64,000 bases of DNA from Bacteroidaceae bacterium (GTDB lineage: Bacteria; Bacteroidota; Bacteroidia; Bacteroidales; Muribaculaceae), in contig JAETNO010000011.1 in NCBI GenBank assembly GCA_021768245.1, positions 1 to 64,000 of the forward strand, in the 5' to 3' direction. Below the pieces are notes generated by a model, which saw only the letters and a program-made list of their open reading frames with translations, made no database searches and was not told where the DNA came from. Positions 43,140 to 51,634 of the stretch are shown here, piece after piece. How positions within the stretch are numbered: the stretch's first letter is position 1; the number at the start of each line of letters is the position of its first letter. The translations under genes and the position numbers were made by a program.

Positions 43140-43574
43140 ATGAACCAACAAAAAACCACAGTCTATATGTTTTCTTTAATCGAAACCCGTAACCGCCATC
43201 TCCTCCGTGCCGCCCAGCGCTACATCGACTCTCTTCCCGAAACTTTCTACCTCGACCTTGCCACTGTCGCAGCAAAGGTGGCCATGTCGCCCGCTCCCTG
43301 CTATTATTGCAACTACATCTATGCCCTGCGCATGCTCTATGTCTACCGTAATTCCAACATAAAATTGAAAGAGGGGAGGCGTACCGCGCTTTGGGCCGAA
43401 CTTAGCCGTAAGGTCGACGAATTTATCGCCAGGCATCCATGTTCTGTCAGCGAGGCTCTTGCAATGGTGCTCTCGCGCGGTCAGGCCTCGCAGTTTTTCA
43501 TATCGCCGGTCACAGCCAATTCCATCCTGCGCCGTTATTTCAATCCCAAGACCCGTAAACTCATGATACCGTGA
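43140..43574 (+). CDS. Small basic protein with internal duplication, portal cassette
   Basis: This 144-residue protein is unknown to me by name. Its two halves appear to repeat a unit: AMSPAPCYYCNYIYALRML near residues 50-68 and LSRGQASQFFISPVTANSIL near 112-131. The shared pattern is a small residue pair, two aromatic residues, then Ala and a hydrophobic helix. The units may be helical DNA-binding modules, but that is a guess. An ATG at 43167 (MFSLIETRN) is an alternative start. It lies 42 bases after the portal gene and 58 before the next. Confidence 0.6.
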   Translation: MNQQKTTVYMFSLIETRNRHLLRAAQRYIDSLPETFYLDLATVAAKVAMSPAPCYYCNYIYALRMLYVYRNSNIKLKEGRRTALWAELSRKVDEFIARHPCSVSEALAMVLSRGQASQFFISPVTANSILRRYFNPKTRKLMIP

Positions 43575-43632
43575 TTCGGATTATCAGCCTCTATTGGCAT
43601 TTTAACCATTACTCACTTAAGCCTTATTTCCG

Positions 43633-44166
43633 ATGCTCTATTCGCTTTCTTTAAATGTAATTGTCGATACAATCCACGCTCTTGCCGCCATGGAGATGCT
43701 GAGGGTGGGGGAGGAGGCCAAGGCTCTCCTTTCCCCGCTCCTTGACACTGAACGTCGCGGGCCTCTGAGACTTATGATAAAAAATGCTTTCACTGAAATT
43801 GTCTTGGCATTGATGGCCTTTGTTGACGATGCCTCGCTCGATTCTGAAATAGCCTCAGGCTCTCCCGGACATCAGGAGGCCGACGATGATTCAGACATGC
43901 TGCTTCAACTCTCATTGCGCATCCCGCCAAAGGTTAATTCTACTTTCCACGGGCTTTTCCGGAGGAAAATCGAGCTTGCCGTCGTCTACCGTGTTCTGGA
44001 AACCTACGCTCTCACGGCTTCCTCTTTGCCCGAAGGTTGCTCAGCCGCAAAATCATCTTCGCTTGCGCTTGCGGAAGCTTTCGGTCAGAAAGTCTTGACA
44101 GCCTGCGCCGATTTGCTTTCGCTCCTGACCCCATCCTTCACCCCCTTCATCCGCCCGACAGACTGA
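43633..44166 (+). CDS. Helical protein of unknown function, portal cassette
   Basis: This 177-residue, mostly helical protein has no recognised domain. It starts MLYSLSLNVIVDTIHALAAM and has an acidic linker (EADDDSD) near residue 80, then a second helical part with LRIPPKVNSTFHGLFRRKIE. It ends in a Pro/Thr-rich tail, LLTPSFTPFIRPTD, that runs into the C-rich repeat region. Phage-like function is suggested only by its neighbours. Confidence 0.55.
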   Translation: MLYSLSLNVIVDTIHALAAMEMLRVGEEAKALLSPLLDTERRGPLRLMIKNAFTEIVLALMAFVDDASLDSEIASGSPGHQEADDDSDMLLQLSLRIPPKVNSTFHGLFRRKIELAVVYRVLETYALTASSLPEGCSAAKSSSLALAEAFGQKVLTACADLLSLLTPSFTPFIRPTD

Positions 44167-44272
44167 TTCCCCCCCTACCCCCGTCTCCGCCTTCCCCTTA
44201 TCCATTCTTCCCTCCTATTTTTGAATCGCCCTTAAATTTAAATTCCCCGCCTATTTCCATTAGCCTCCTTCG

Positions 44273-44353
44273 CCCATTACTCCCATTACTCCCATTGGTC
44301 CCATTGGCCCCATTAGCCCCATTGCTCTCATTCTCCCCCTTCCTCCCATTTTT
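44273..44353. repeat. CCCATTNGY 9-base repeat array, locus A
   Basis: About nine degenerate units of nine bases (CCCATTACT, CCCATTGGT, CCCATTGGC, CCCATTAGC and others). They fill the spacer between the portal cassette and the LOG gene. The same units occur at 47043-47138, 47957-48012 and, on the other strand, 60341-60420. Confidence 0.85.
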
Positions 44354-44395
44354 TATAATTTCCCTGACCAATGCCGTTCTCTCCCCGAATTTTCG

Positions 44396-44403
44396 TAACT
44401 TTG
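44396..44403 (+). promoter_or_regulatory. Candidate -7 element for the LOG gene
   Basis: TAACTTTG ends five bases before the ATG at 44409. If used, the transcript would be nearly leaderless. No -33 box was found. Confidence 0.4.
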
Positions 44404-44408
44404 CAGCC

Positions 44409-44978
44409 ATGAATCAGAAAGAGTTGCCAAAAGGTGTGACGGTCTACTGTGCATCGTCCTCGCAAATCGCCCCGAAATATATGGCCGTGGCCCGTCGCAT
44501 GGGTGTATTGTTGGCTGAAAACTCCCTCCCGCTCATTTGTGGAGGAGGGGCAGGAGGAATGATGGCGGCCGCAATCGAAGGCTGTGTCGACTCGCTCGGC
44601 ACAGCCGTCGGCGTTCTTCCGCGTTTCATGATGGATAAAGGCTGGAACCATCCGGGCCTCACCCTGACCATAGAGACAGAGTCGATGCACCATCGCAAGC
44701 AGACGATGGCCTCGATGGCCTCTGCAGCCGTAGCTCTTCCTGGTGGAATTGGCACCCTCGACGAACTTGCCGAAATAATGACCTGGCATCAGCTCGGACT
44801 TTTCACCGGTCCCGTGATAATAGTCAATACAGATGGTTTCTACGACAGTCTCCTGCGTCTTTTCGGTGAGATGAATGACAGGGGTTTCATGCGTGGCGAT
44901 GTGATTCCCGCCCGGGTAGCCGCCACCCCCGACGAGGCTATGGATATGATAAATGATTTCCTTTCAAGCCATCGATGA
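44409..44978 (+). CDS. LOG-family protein (TIGR00730 Rossmann fold)
   Basis: This 189-residue cytoplasmic protein has the family signature PGGIGTLDELAEIMTWHQLG near residues 116-135 and an N-terminal GGGAGGMMAA phosphate-binding loop. Characterised relatives are nucleoside 5'-monophosphate phosphoribohydrolases (cytokinin-activating type). A frame opening at 44037 includes translated repeats and is rejected in favour of the ATG at 44409. Its stop overlaps the next gene by four bases. Confidence 0.92.
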   Translation: MNQKELPKGVTVYCASSSQIAPKYMAVARRMGVLLAENSLPLICGGGAGGMMAAAIEGCVDSLGTAVGVLPRFMMDKGWNHPGLTLTIETESMHHRKQTMASMASAAVALPGGIGTLDELAEIMTWHQLGLFTGPVIIVNTDGFYDSLLRLFGEMNDRGFMRGDVIPARVAATPDEAMDMINDFLSSHR

Positions 44979-45787
44979 AACTTTCAGCCCTCTCTGACTC
45001 CATCCCGACGCCCTTTGCCGCGAAGGTCTGCCGCGAATATGAGGCCCCGTCCTCGTCAAGCGAAAAGCAGGTCACGATTCTCGGACGTGTCCCTTACACC
45101 GAGGGCATAACGCCGGAGGAGCGGACACTCCTTCCCGGCTATGATTCCGGTGTGCTCTCCCTTCTGATTGGAGTTTTCATCCTCCTTGCAGTCAATTTCC
45201 GTCATTATTCCACATTCCTGAAGAATTTTTCCTACGACCTCTGGTCGGTTCGCCGAACCGACAACACTTTCACCGTGCGCACCGTGAGTGAGACCGGCAT
45301 ACAGATGTCTGTGGTGCTTCTGGCCTGTATCTGTGAAGGCATCATTATAAATGCCGCCATGAGTTCGGCCGGTGTCTCCACCTTTTTGACCACCTTCCCT
45401 GAAATTGCCGCGCTCACGCTGCTTGCCGTTGTCTATTATTTGTGGCAGCTTGCAGCCTACCGCCTTGTGGGATATGTGTTTATCGACCGCCTCTCGGCGC
45501 GTCAATGGCTCAAGGGTTTCAATGCCTCCCAGGCCCTGCTCGGGATTTCTCTCGTGGTTCCCGCCCTTGTGGTGCTCTTCAATCCAAGATTGTCGGGAGA
45601 GGTCATTGCAGTAGGCGCCATTTGCTATGTCATAGCGCGTTTGATATTTATTTTCAAGGGTTTTAGACTTTTTTACGACAATTTTGGCTCGTTGCTTTAT
45701 TTTATTTTGTACCTTTGCACTCTCGAAATAGTGCCCCTTGTCATAATCTTCAGGTGCATCGATTTTTTCAGCCAATTACAACTCTAA
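44975..45787 (+). CDS. DUF4271 membrane protein
   Basis: The 270 residues carry about seven hydrophobic segments after a 50-residue soluble start. They match DUF4271, a Bacteroidetes family that regularly precedes hemD. The C-terminus LYFILYLCTLEIVPLVIIFR is characteristic. Function is unknown. The ATGA overlap with the LOG gene indicates coupled translation. Confidence 0.88.
   Translation: MKLSALSDSIPTPFAAKVCREYEAPSSSSEKQVTILGRVPYTEGITPEERTLLPGYDSGVLSLLIGVFILLAVNFRHYSTFLKNFSYDLWSVRRTDNTFTVRTVSETGIQMSVVLLACICEGIIINAAMSSAGVSTFLTTFPEIAALTLLAVVYYLWQLAAYRLVGYVFIDRLSARQWLKGFNASQALLGISLVVPALVVLFNPRLSGEVIAVGAICYVIARLIFIFKGFRLFYDNFGSLLYFILYLCTLEIVPLVIIFRCIDFFSQLQL
45710..45717 (+). promoter_or_regulatory. 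Candidate -7 element inside DUF4271 gene
   Basis: TACCTTTG fits the -7 consensus about 95 bases before hemD. It suggests a secondary promoter for hemD and rnpA within the end of the upstream gene. The -33 spacing is not ideal. Confidence 0.4.
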
Positions 45788-45800
45788 GACAATCTATAAG
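45782..45800 (+). repeat. TTAGACAATCTCTAA-like motif, copy 4
   Basis: CTCTAAGACAATCTATAAG lies 11 bases before the GTG start of hemD and matches the shared motif at 13 of 15 positions. It overlaps the DUF4271 stop codon. Confidence 0.45.
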
Positions 45801-45811
45801 CACTACTGACA

Positions 45812-46561
45812 GTGAAAGTTAAAAAAGTATTAGTCTCTCAGCCGAAACCTTCATCCGACAAATCGCCCTACTACGACATTGCCGACAAGTATGGGGTGGA
45901 GATTGAGTTTCGGCCATTCATCAAAGTGGAAGGGCTTACCGCTAAGGAATTTCGTCAGTCTAAAATTTCCATCTCGGATTTCACTGCAATTATCTTCACC
46001 GCCCGCACTGCTATCGACCATTTCTTCAGACTTTGCGAGGAGATGAGAATCTCCATTCCGGATACAATGAAGTATTTCTGCACCACCGAGTCAATCGCCC
46101 TATATCTTCAGAAATACATCATCTATCGCAAACGCAAGATATTCCATGGCGAGACCGGCAAGCTTGACGGACTCCTGAACTCTCTCATAAAACATAAGAA
46201 AGAGCGCTTCCTCTACATCGTTTCCGATGTTCATAAAGAGGACACCGGAATCCTTGACCGCAATGGCATCAACTACACCAAGGCCGTCATGTACCGCACC
46301 GTGTCAAATGACTTCGGCCCTGATGAAAAGTTTGACTATGACATGCTTCTCTTCTTCAGCCCCTCGGGCATCGATTCCCTCCTGAAAAATTTCCCGGGAT
46401 TCGAGCAGAAGGATATCCGCATCGGCTGCTTCGGAGCCACGACCGCCCAGGCGGTCCGCAATGCAGGACTCCGTCTTGACCTTGAGGCTCCCTCAGTGAA
46501 AGCCCCCTCAATGACTGCGGCTCTCGACAACTTCCTCCGCGAGGATGCCGGGGAGGAATAA
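45812..46561 (+). CDS. hemD: Uroporphyrinogen-III synthase-like protein
   Basis: HemD closes hydroxymethylbilane to uroporphyrinogen III in tetrapyrrole synthesis. The 249 residues start KVKKVLVSQPKPSSDKSPYY and contain IIFTARTAIDHFF and LLFFSPSGIDSLLKNF, the loosely conserved HemD blocks. No ATG fits, so translation begins at a GTG. HemD proteins are very divergent, but the DUF4271-hemD-rnpA order supports the call. Confidence 0.85.
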   Translation: MKVKKVLVSQPKPSSDKSPYYDIADKYGVEIEFRPFIKVEGLTAKEFRQSKISISDFTAIIFTARTAIDHFFRLCEEMRISIPDTMKYFCTTESIALYLQKYIIYRKRKIFHGETGKLDGLLNSLIKHKKERFLYIVSDVHKEDTGILDRNGINYTKAVMYRTVSNDFGPDEKFDYDMLLFFSPSGIDSLLKNFPGFEQKDIRIGCFGATTAQAVRNAGLRLDLEAPSVKAPSMTAALDNFLREDAGEE

Positions 46562-46639
46562 TTGATTCCCCTGCTGACCTACAGTGTAAATCAATCGACT
46601 ATGTAACTCTTAGATCGGTTCATTGGTTTCTCTTGAACT

Positions 46640-47050
46640 ATGAAAGGTCAAAGACTATATAAAATAGAAAAACTCCGCAGCGAGATTGCAATCGGTCAGC
46701 TATTTGACCGTAGCAATCCCGCTGCTCAGTCGATTATGGCCTACCCTCTGCGTGCCGTCTGGCGTGTGAACCCTTCCCGTCGTTCCGCCGGCTGCCCGCA
46801 GTTTCTGATTGCAGTTCCGAAAAAGAAACTTCGCCATGCCGTCGACCGCGTGCAGATGCGCAGGCGCATCCGTGAGGCCTATCGCCTGAACCGGGACCTC
46901 ATGCCACGAGACCTTCCCATTGATATCGCCTTTGTCTATGTAGCGGCAGAATTGCTCCCTTATGCCCAGGTCAACAAATCAGTGACGCGCATCCTCTCCC
47001 GCATCTCCACCGCCCTCCCTCAAAACCCCTTGGCCCCAACACCCCATTAG
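46640..47050 (+). CDS. rnpA: Ribonuclease P protein component
   Basis: This basic protein binds the RNase P RNA and helps trim tRNA 5' leaders. The RNR signature reads AVDRVQMRRRIREAYRLNR near residues 71-89. The length, 136 residues, is slightly long because the C-terminal tail (TALPQNPLAPTPH) runs into repeat locus B. rpmH is not upstream as in many bacteria; hemD is. Confidence 0.94.
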   Translation: MKGQRLYKIEKLRSEIAIGQLFDRSNPAAQSIMAYPLRAVWRVNPSRRSAGCPQFLIAVPKKKLRHAVDRVQMRRRIREAYRLNRDLMPRDLPIDIAFVYVAAELLPYAQVNKSVTRILSRISTALPQNPLAPTPH

Positions 47051-47138
47051 TCCCGCCCATTATTGGTCCCATTAGCCCCATTGGTCCTATTGGTCCCATT
47101 CTTCCCATTCGCCCAATCAGCCTCATTCTTCCCCTTGC
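47043..47138. repeat. CCCATTNGY 9-base repeat array, locus B
   Basis: About ten units such as CCCATTAGT, CCCATTGGT and CCCATTCGC overlap the last codons of rnpA and fill the gap to yidD. They keep rough nine-base spacing. Confidence 0.85.
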
Positions 47139-47191
47139 CCCCAAAATCTCACCATTTGCCCGCTTCCCCCTTAAACCATACCCCTCCAAAC

Positions 47192-47404
47192 TTGATTCGC
47201 AGAATCGCCATTCTCCCGATTCGCTTCTATCAGCTCTGCATCTCCCCGATGTTTCCTGCCGCGTGTCGCTTCACCCCCACATGCAGTGCCTATGCTGTGG
47301 AAGCGATAATGAAACATGGAGTCTTACGGGGAACGTGGCTTGCCATCCGTCGTATACTCCGTTGCCATCCCTGGGGAGGCTCCGGCTACGACCCTGTTCC
47401 ATGA
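47192..47404 (+). CDS. yidD: Membrane protein insertion efficiency factor YidD
   Basis: YidD is a small inner-membrane-associated factor that assists YidC. The 70 residues show the family pattern: PIRFYQLCISPMFPAACRF, TPTCSAYA, and RCHPWGGSGYDPVP at the end. No ATG is available; the TTG at 47192 (LIRRIAILP) gives the usual start. The longer frame from 47063 only translates repeat units. The stop overlaps the tatD start by four bases. Confidence 0.92.
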   Translation: MIRRIAILPIRFYQLCISPMFPAACRFTPTCSAYAVEAIMKHGVLRGTWLAIRRILRCHPWGGSGYDPVP

Positions 47405-47973
47405 TTATTGATTTCCATACCCACACTTTGAAGCGCAACGCTGTTGTCAACGTCGACCCGGTCGATTTGACTGACCTGTCGCGTCCTGTTTTCCGCCCGG
47501 GCTACCTATACTCGGTGGGTATCCACCCGTGGAACCTCGCGAAAGTGACTTCTGAAAGGTTGCGCCTGCTGCGGGCACTTGCCTCCTCCCCCCAAGTTGT
47601 GGCTATCGGTGAATGTGGACTCGACCCCCTCCATCTCTCCACCTCAGCATCCACCCCCCTCACGCAGCAGGAACTGCTGCGCTACCATATCTCACTGAGC
47701 GAAAGCCTTCGCAAGCCCCTCATACTCCATATCGTTAAGCGTTTCCCTGAAATCATCCGAATGAAAAAGGAACTGAAACCGACACAGCGTTGGATAATCC
47801 ACGGTTTCCGTGGCAAGCCCGAACTTGCGCGCGAGCTCCTGCGCCACGGCTTCACCCTCTCCTTCGGACACTGCTACAATCCGGCCTCCCTCGCCCTTAC
47901 ACCCCCCGACCGTCTCCTCCGCGAAACAGACACCATGTCAATCCGGCCCTATAAGCCCCATTGGCCTCATTAG
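47401..47973 (+). CDS. TatD-family hydrolase, C-terminally shortened
   Basis: This metal-dependent hydrolase has 190 residues. The metal ligands are visible: HTH in DFHTHTLKRN at the start, Glu in AIGECGLD, His in ILHIVKRF, His in IIHGFRGK, and Asp in RETDTM. Relatives go on for about 25 residues after that Asp, ending in a helix with an NxxxxF pattern. Here the frame stops 12 residues later, inside 9-base repeat locus C. The active site is complete, so the protein may still work. Confidence 0.85.
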   Translation: MIIDFHTHTLKRNAVVNVDPVDLTDLSRPVFRPGYLYSVGIHPWNLAKVTSERLRLLRALASSPQVVAIGECGLDPLHLSTSASTPLTQQELLRYHISLSESLRKPLILHIVKRFPEIIRMKKELKPTQRWIIHGFRGKPELARELLRHGFTLSFGHCYNPASLALTPPDRLLRETDTMSIRPYKPHWPH

Positions 47974-48012
47974 CCTCATTAGTCTCATCTCTCCCATTCG
48001 CCCCATTCCTCT
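47957..48012. repeat. CCCATTNGY 9-base repeat array, locus C
   Basis: Units CCCATTGGC, CTCATTAGC, CTCATTAGT, CCCATTCGC and CCCATTCCT overlap the last codons of the TatD-family gene and reach the end of the convergent DUF2339 gene. Confidence 0.8.
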
Positions 48013-48015
48013 CCT

Positions 48016-50382
48016 TCACTCCCTGTCAATCAACAGCCCGCGCAAGCGTTGATAAAGAAACGACACCGACAGCAATGCCACTCCGAGGAGTATGAAGACT
48101 ATTATGCGCCCAACGGCAGCCATCCTCCACAGGTCATAAATGGCCAATTTCACAATCACTACCCCGAACACGCAGAGTGCCATGGCTCTAAGCAGCCTGC
48201 TACGCTGCCTCATCCCGAGAATCATCTCGGCAGTGGCGCATGCGGCGAGAGCAATCGAGAAACCTGCACTCCGCAGATGGTTGAGAGATACGATGTCGAG
48301 CAACTGGAAAGTGACGGTGAGCACGAACGCTATTATGGAGATGTTGAAATAGACGGTGTAAGCCTGCATGTGGCGTGATGTGAAATTGCCAAGCCGGTAT
48401 ACTTCTATAGCAATCCTGAAATAGACAGCGGCAAAAAGAATCATTGCGATGAGAAGCGGTATATCGTACGCAAAGGAATCCGTGTCCGTAACGGCGCAGA
48501 CCATAAGGAGCGACGTGGCGAGAGCCGGCATAACGAGATAGTTTGACCGCAAATGGTAGCGGGAAGTCGAGAGGAGCACTCCCAGCATCATGGCCGCCTC
48601 GCTTATGAGTGTAAGCCCTTGTGCAACGGGCGCGGATGTGTACTTCCACGCGATTATGTTTATGCCTATCGCGGCGATTGCCGCTCCTCCCCACATCTCT
48701 CCGAGACGCATGAGAGTGTCGGGTGCGGTCTCATCTTTCAGTCTGCCGAGCATTGCATATGCGGCTCCTATGAAGGCCGCTCCTGTCACTACATAACCCC
48801 ATGCCGAACTGTCACTCCCGTAGACTGATTCGGTCTCGGTCATGGCTTGCGTGAAAAGAAACATTGCAAGTGGTACACCTATTATGAGCGCGAGGCCCTT
48901 GAAGACTCCTTTCCCTGTCCGGGAATAGAACCACGACATCATGGCGGCTTCTATGCCTACTCCTGCGATAAGGATGCCCGGACGTGTGAACTGTATGAGG
49001 ATTGCCGCGAGCAGATAGCCTGCCATGAAGATGATGAGCAGATTGCTGACAAAGTTTTTCGGCTTTCGGCAAAAATATTTTAAATATATGCCTGAATTGA
49101 CCGCTAATCCCATGACGGCGGCAGCCGACTCGAAATGAGAGAGCCAGGCGATATGCCCTGTCAGTGACGAACTTAGAGATAGGAAGGCTATGTTGTTGAC
49201 TATGAAGCTTGTTGTCAGCAAGGTCTTTATTGAATCCTCGTTTTTCTTGCTGTCAAGTCCGGCGATGATTGTCACGGAGAAGATTATGAAATAGAAGCTT
49301 ACAGCCGCGAGCCACCAGCCGCTTTCATCATCAAAAGAATTGGTGAACCATCCGATGATGCATACCGTATAGGTCAGCAGGCATGTGAGTGAGGGGAGTG
49401 ACCACCACTCCTTGCGTCTTGTTATGATTGTCACGGCGGTGTCGAGTATGGCGGTGTAGCCTAATACGAACAGATAGGATCCGCCTCCGTCGGAGGCGAT
49501 GAAGGGTGTGGCGAAAGCTCCTGTTATCGCGATTATGGCAAGTTCCGGCCGGTCATATTTCATCGATACTCCTGTCATTACCGTCGCGAGGGATATCAGT
49601 GTGATTAAGGTTGCCAAGGGTGAGAATATTCCGTAGATATGGAAAGCAATTGCCACGCATACGAAACAGATGGCGAATCCGCCGCCCGCAAGTACCGACG
49701 AGAAGTTGCGGTAGCTGTCACGGATGCGGTAGGCTATGGCCCAAAGAGTAAGCCCGACACCCAATCCGAGAACCGTGCGTGTTACTTCATTTATCCAGTT
49801 TCTGTCAATGGCGTATTTGACGAAGAAACCGATGCCGGCGATTAGCACGAGTATGCCGATTTTGCTTAGAAGGTTTTCCCCGATAAATTTCTCCCAGTTG
49901 TCTTTCCATGAAGATATGGCTTTTTCGGTTTGTGCTTTTTCTTCAATCTTAGTGTTAGCCTCTGGCGTCAATATGGGTTGGATCACGGCTTTCCCCTCAC
50001 TTTCCGGTTGCATCTCAGGCTCAGAGGTATCATCTGTTTTCTCAGTCTCCTCGATTTTTAAGGTCTCATCTGGGATTTCGGAGGTTCGGAACCCGAATCT
50101 GTGATAATCCGGTATAGGGGGCGGCATAGCTCCGGATGCCACATTGCCCTCGTCTTCACACCTTGGAGCGCGCTCCTCCTCTCGCACTACGTCAAGTTCA
50201 GCAGGCTCTTCATCATCTTCACCAATTGGTACTTCGTCAGAACCCTCCTCTAACTCCTTGCGCAGACTGTCAAGCATCTGATAGAGTTGTATCTGCTGGT
50301 ATTTTATCCCCGACACATCGCTCTTTATCATTGCCACCACAATGAAAATAACACCCAGGAATATAAAAATAAGCATTTCCAT
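48016..50382 (-). CDS. DUF2339 membrane protein
   Basis: The 788-residue protein begins with one membrane helix, then a coiled-coil (QLYQMLDSLRKELEEGS) and a long charged, Pro- and Glu-rich linker to about residue 140. More than 20 hydrophobic segments follow, as in DUF2339. Family role is not known. It stands alone, convergent with tatD and divergent from the ADP-ribosylglycohydrolase gene. Confidence 0.88.
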   Translation of the reverse strand: MEMLIFIFLGVIFIVVAMIKSDVSGIKYQQIQLYQMLDSLRKELEEGSDEVPIGEDDEEPAELDVVREEERAPRCEDEGNVASGAMPPPIPDYHRFGFRTSEIPDETLKIEETEKTDDTSEPEMQPESEGKAVIQPILTPEANTKIEEKAQTEKAISSWKDNWEKFIGENLLSKIGILVLIAGIGFFVKYAIDRNWINEVTRTVLGLGVGLTLWAIAYRIRDSYRNFSSVLAGGGFAICFVCVAIAFHIYGIFSPLATLITLISLATVMTGVSMKYDRPELAIIAITGAFATPFIASDGGGSYLFVLGYTAILDTAVTIITRRKEWWSLPSLTCLLTYTVCIIGWFTNSFDDESGWWLAAVSFYFIIFSVTIIAGLDSKKNEDSIKTLLTTSFIVNNIAFLSLSSSLTGHIAWLSHFESAAAVMGLAVNSGIYLKYFCRKPKNFVSNLLIIFMAGYLLAAILIQFTRPGILIAGVGIEAAMMSWFYSRTGKGVFKGLALIIGVPLAMFLFTQAMTETESVYGSDSSAWGYVVTGAAFIGAAYAMLGRLKDETAPDTLMRLGEMWGGAAIAAIGINIIAWKYTSAPVAQGLTLISEAAMMLGVLLSTSRYHLRSNYLVMPALATSLLMVCAVTDTDSFAYDIPLLIAMILFAAVYFRIAIEVYRLGNFTSRHMQAYTVYFNISIIAFVLTVTFQLLDIVSLNHLRSAGFSIALAACATAEMILGMRQRSRLLRAMALCVFGVVIVKLAIYDLWRMAAVGRIIVFILLGVALLSVSFLYQRLRGLLIDRE

Positions 50383-50573
50383 AGCAAGATTCGGTTTTTA
50401 GGTTTATAACAGTTCTTCAGTTTTAATCGATATTTCAACCTCCCGCAATATAGTCAAAAATCCACACCCTACCAAAATCCCACCATGTTATTTGCGATTT
50501 GTGCGGAATTCTTAACATCGTTATACCATGAAAAACGTTAATTGTCTCCCCCTATGGATTGCGAATATTTTAG

Positions 50574-50581
50574 TAATTTTG
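50574..50581 (+). promoter_or_regulatory. Candidate -7 element for ADP-ribosylglycohydrolase
   Basis: TAATTTTG lies 36 bases before the ATG at 50618 in the 235-base divergent gap. A -33 box at the usual spacing is not seen. Confidence 0.5.
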
Positions 50582-50617
50582 CCACAGAGTGAGCATAAAA
50601 CATAAAGAAATTAGATT

Positions 50618-51613
50618 ATGACGGCTTTGGCTGATTTGGAGAACATTAATACGGTGAAAGACAGGATGACGGCATGTCTTTACGGACAGGCGATCGGTGA
50701 CGCGCTCGGACTCGGCACTGAATTTATGAGCTGCCAGGAAGTCATGAAACATTACCCTACTGGATTGAAGAACTATGACCAAATTATTCATGATTCACAT
50801 AGGAGACGATGGGCTAAGGGGGCGTGGACTGACGATACAGATATGATGCTTTGTGTTTTAAGAGGTTTTGAAAACGGAACATTTAATCCCCACGCGGTTG
50901 CCCAGAATTTCAAGGATTGGTTCAATGGCACTCCGACCGGTATTGGAAGCCATACCTTTAAGGTTCTGTGTACGAATGATTATGTTCAACAACCTGAATT
51001 GTGCTCGAAATTATGGTGGGAAGTGTCACGTCGTAAAAGTGCTGCCAATGGGGCTTTGATGAGGACGTGTGTTGTAGGCCTTGTCGGAGACCGAGTTGAA
51101 GAGCAGGCCGAGGCCATCTGCAAGCTAACTCATTATGATTCGCGTTGCGTTGGCTCATGTGTAATAGTTTCTTGTATAATTCATAATTTAGTCTATCTTG
51201 ACAGACAATTATCCTACGATGAAATCAGTAGTCTTGGAAATAAATATGATGGCCGTATAGCCGAATGGATTGATATGGCCTATAATAGTTCTGATATATC
51301 CTTACTTGATTTGGATGAATGTCATTCGATGGGATATACTCTCCGGGCACTTTCTGCGGCTTTGTGGTGTTACTGGCACGCAGAATCATTTGAAAACGGC
51401 CTACTTACCGTCGTCAACGAAGGCGGGGATGCTGACAGCAACGCTGCTATTGCCTCTGCCATCCTTGGAGCTAAATTCGGCTCTGGAGCCATCCCGCGCC
51501 ACTATATCGCCTTCCTCCACAACGGAGAATCATACCGAACTGAATCTATCGAGTTCATCAACCGGATACTCAATGATGAAAGCGTATATGAACGTATATT
51601 GCATACGCAATAG
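50618..51613 (+). CDS. ADP-ribosylglycohydrolase family protein
   Basis: This 331-residue all-helical enzyme belongs to the DraG/ARH family that removes ADP-ribose from proteins or other substrates. The two metal-binding blocks are present: GAWTDDTDM at 68-76 and GGDADSNAA from 269. The length is normal. It is more AT-rich than the core genes and stands alone, with no ADP-ribosyltransferase gene in the window. It opens an accessory patch that extends to about 53.8 kb. Confidence 0.92.
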   Translation: MTALADLENINTVKDRMTACLYGQAIGDALGLGTEFMSCQEVMKHYPTGLKNYDQIIHDSHRRRWAKGAWTDDTDMMLCVLRGFENGTFNPHAVAQNFKDWFNGTPTGIGSHTFKVLCTNDYVQQPELCSKLWWEVSRRKSAANGALMRTCVVGLVGDRVEEQAEAICKLTHYDSRCVGSCVIVSCIIHNLVYLDRQLSYDEISSLGNKYDGRIAEWIDMAYNSSDISLLDLDECHSMGYTLRALSAALWCYWHAESFENGLLTVVNEGGDADSNAAIASAILGAKFGSGAIPRHYIAFLHNGESYRTESIEFINRILNDESVYERILHTQ

Positions 51614-51634
51614 AGATAAAATAAATGTGTTAAA

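Noticed and set aside
41224..44166. Complete prophage
   Set aside because: No integrase, terminase, capsid, tail or lysis genes and no attachment repeats flank the portal-like gene.
44037..44408. N-terminal extension of the LOG protein
   Set aside because: The residues are translated 9-base repeats rich in Pro and Leu and overlap the previous gene; LOG proteins start near the ATG at 44409.
44273..48012. CRISPR array
   Set aside because: The repeats are nine-base degenerate units without spacers, and no cas genes are present.
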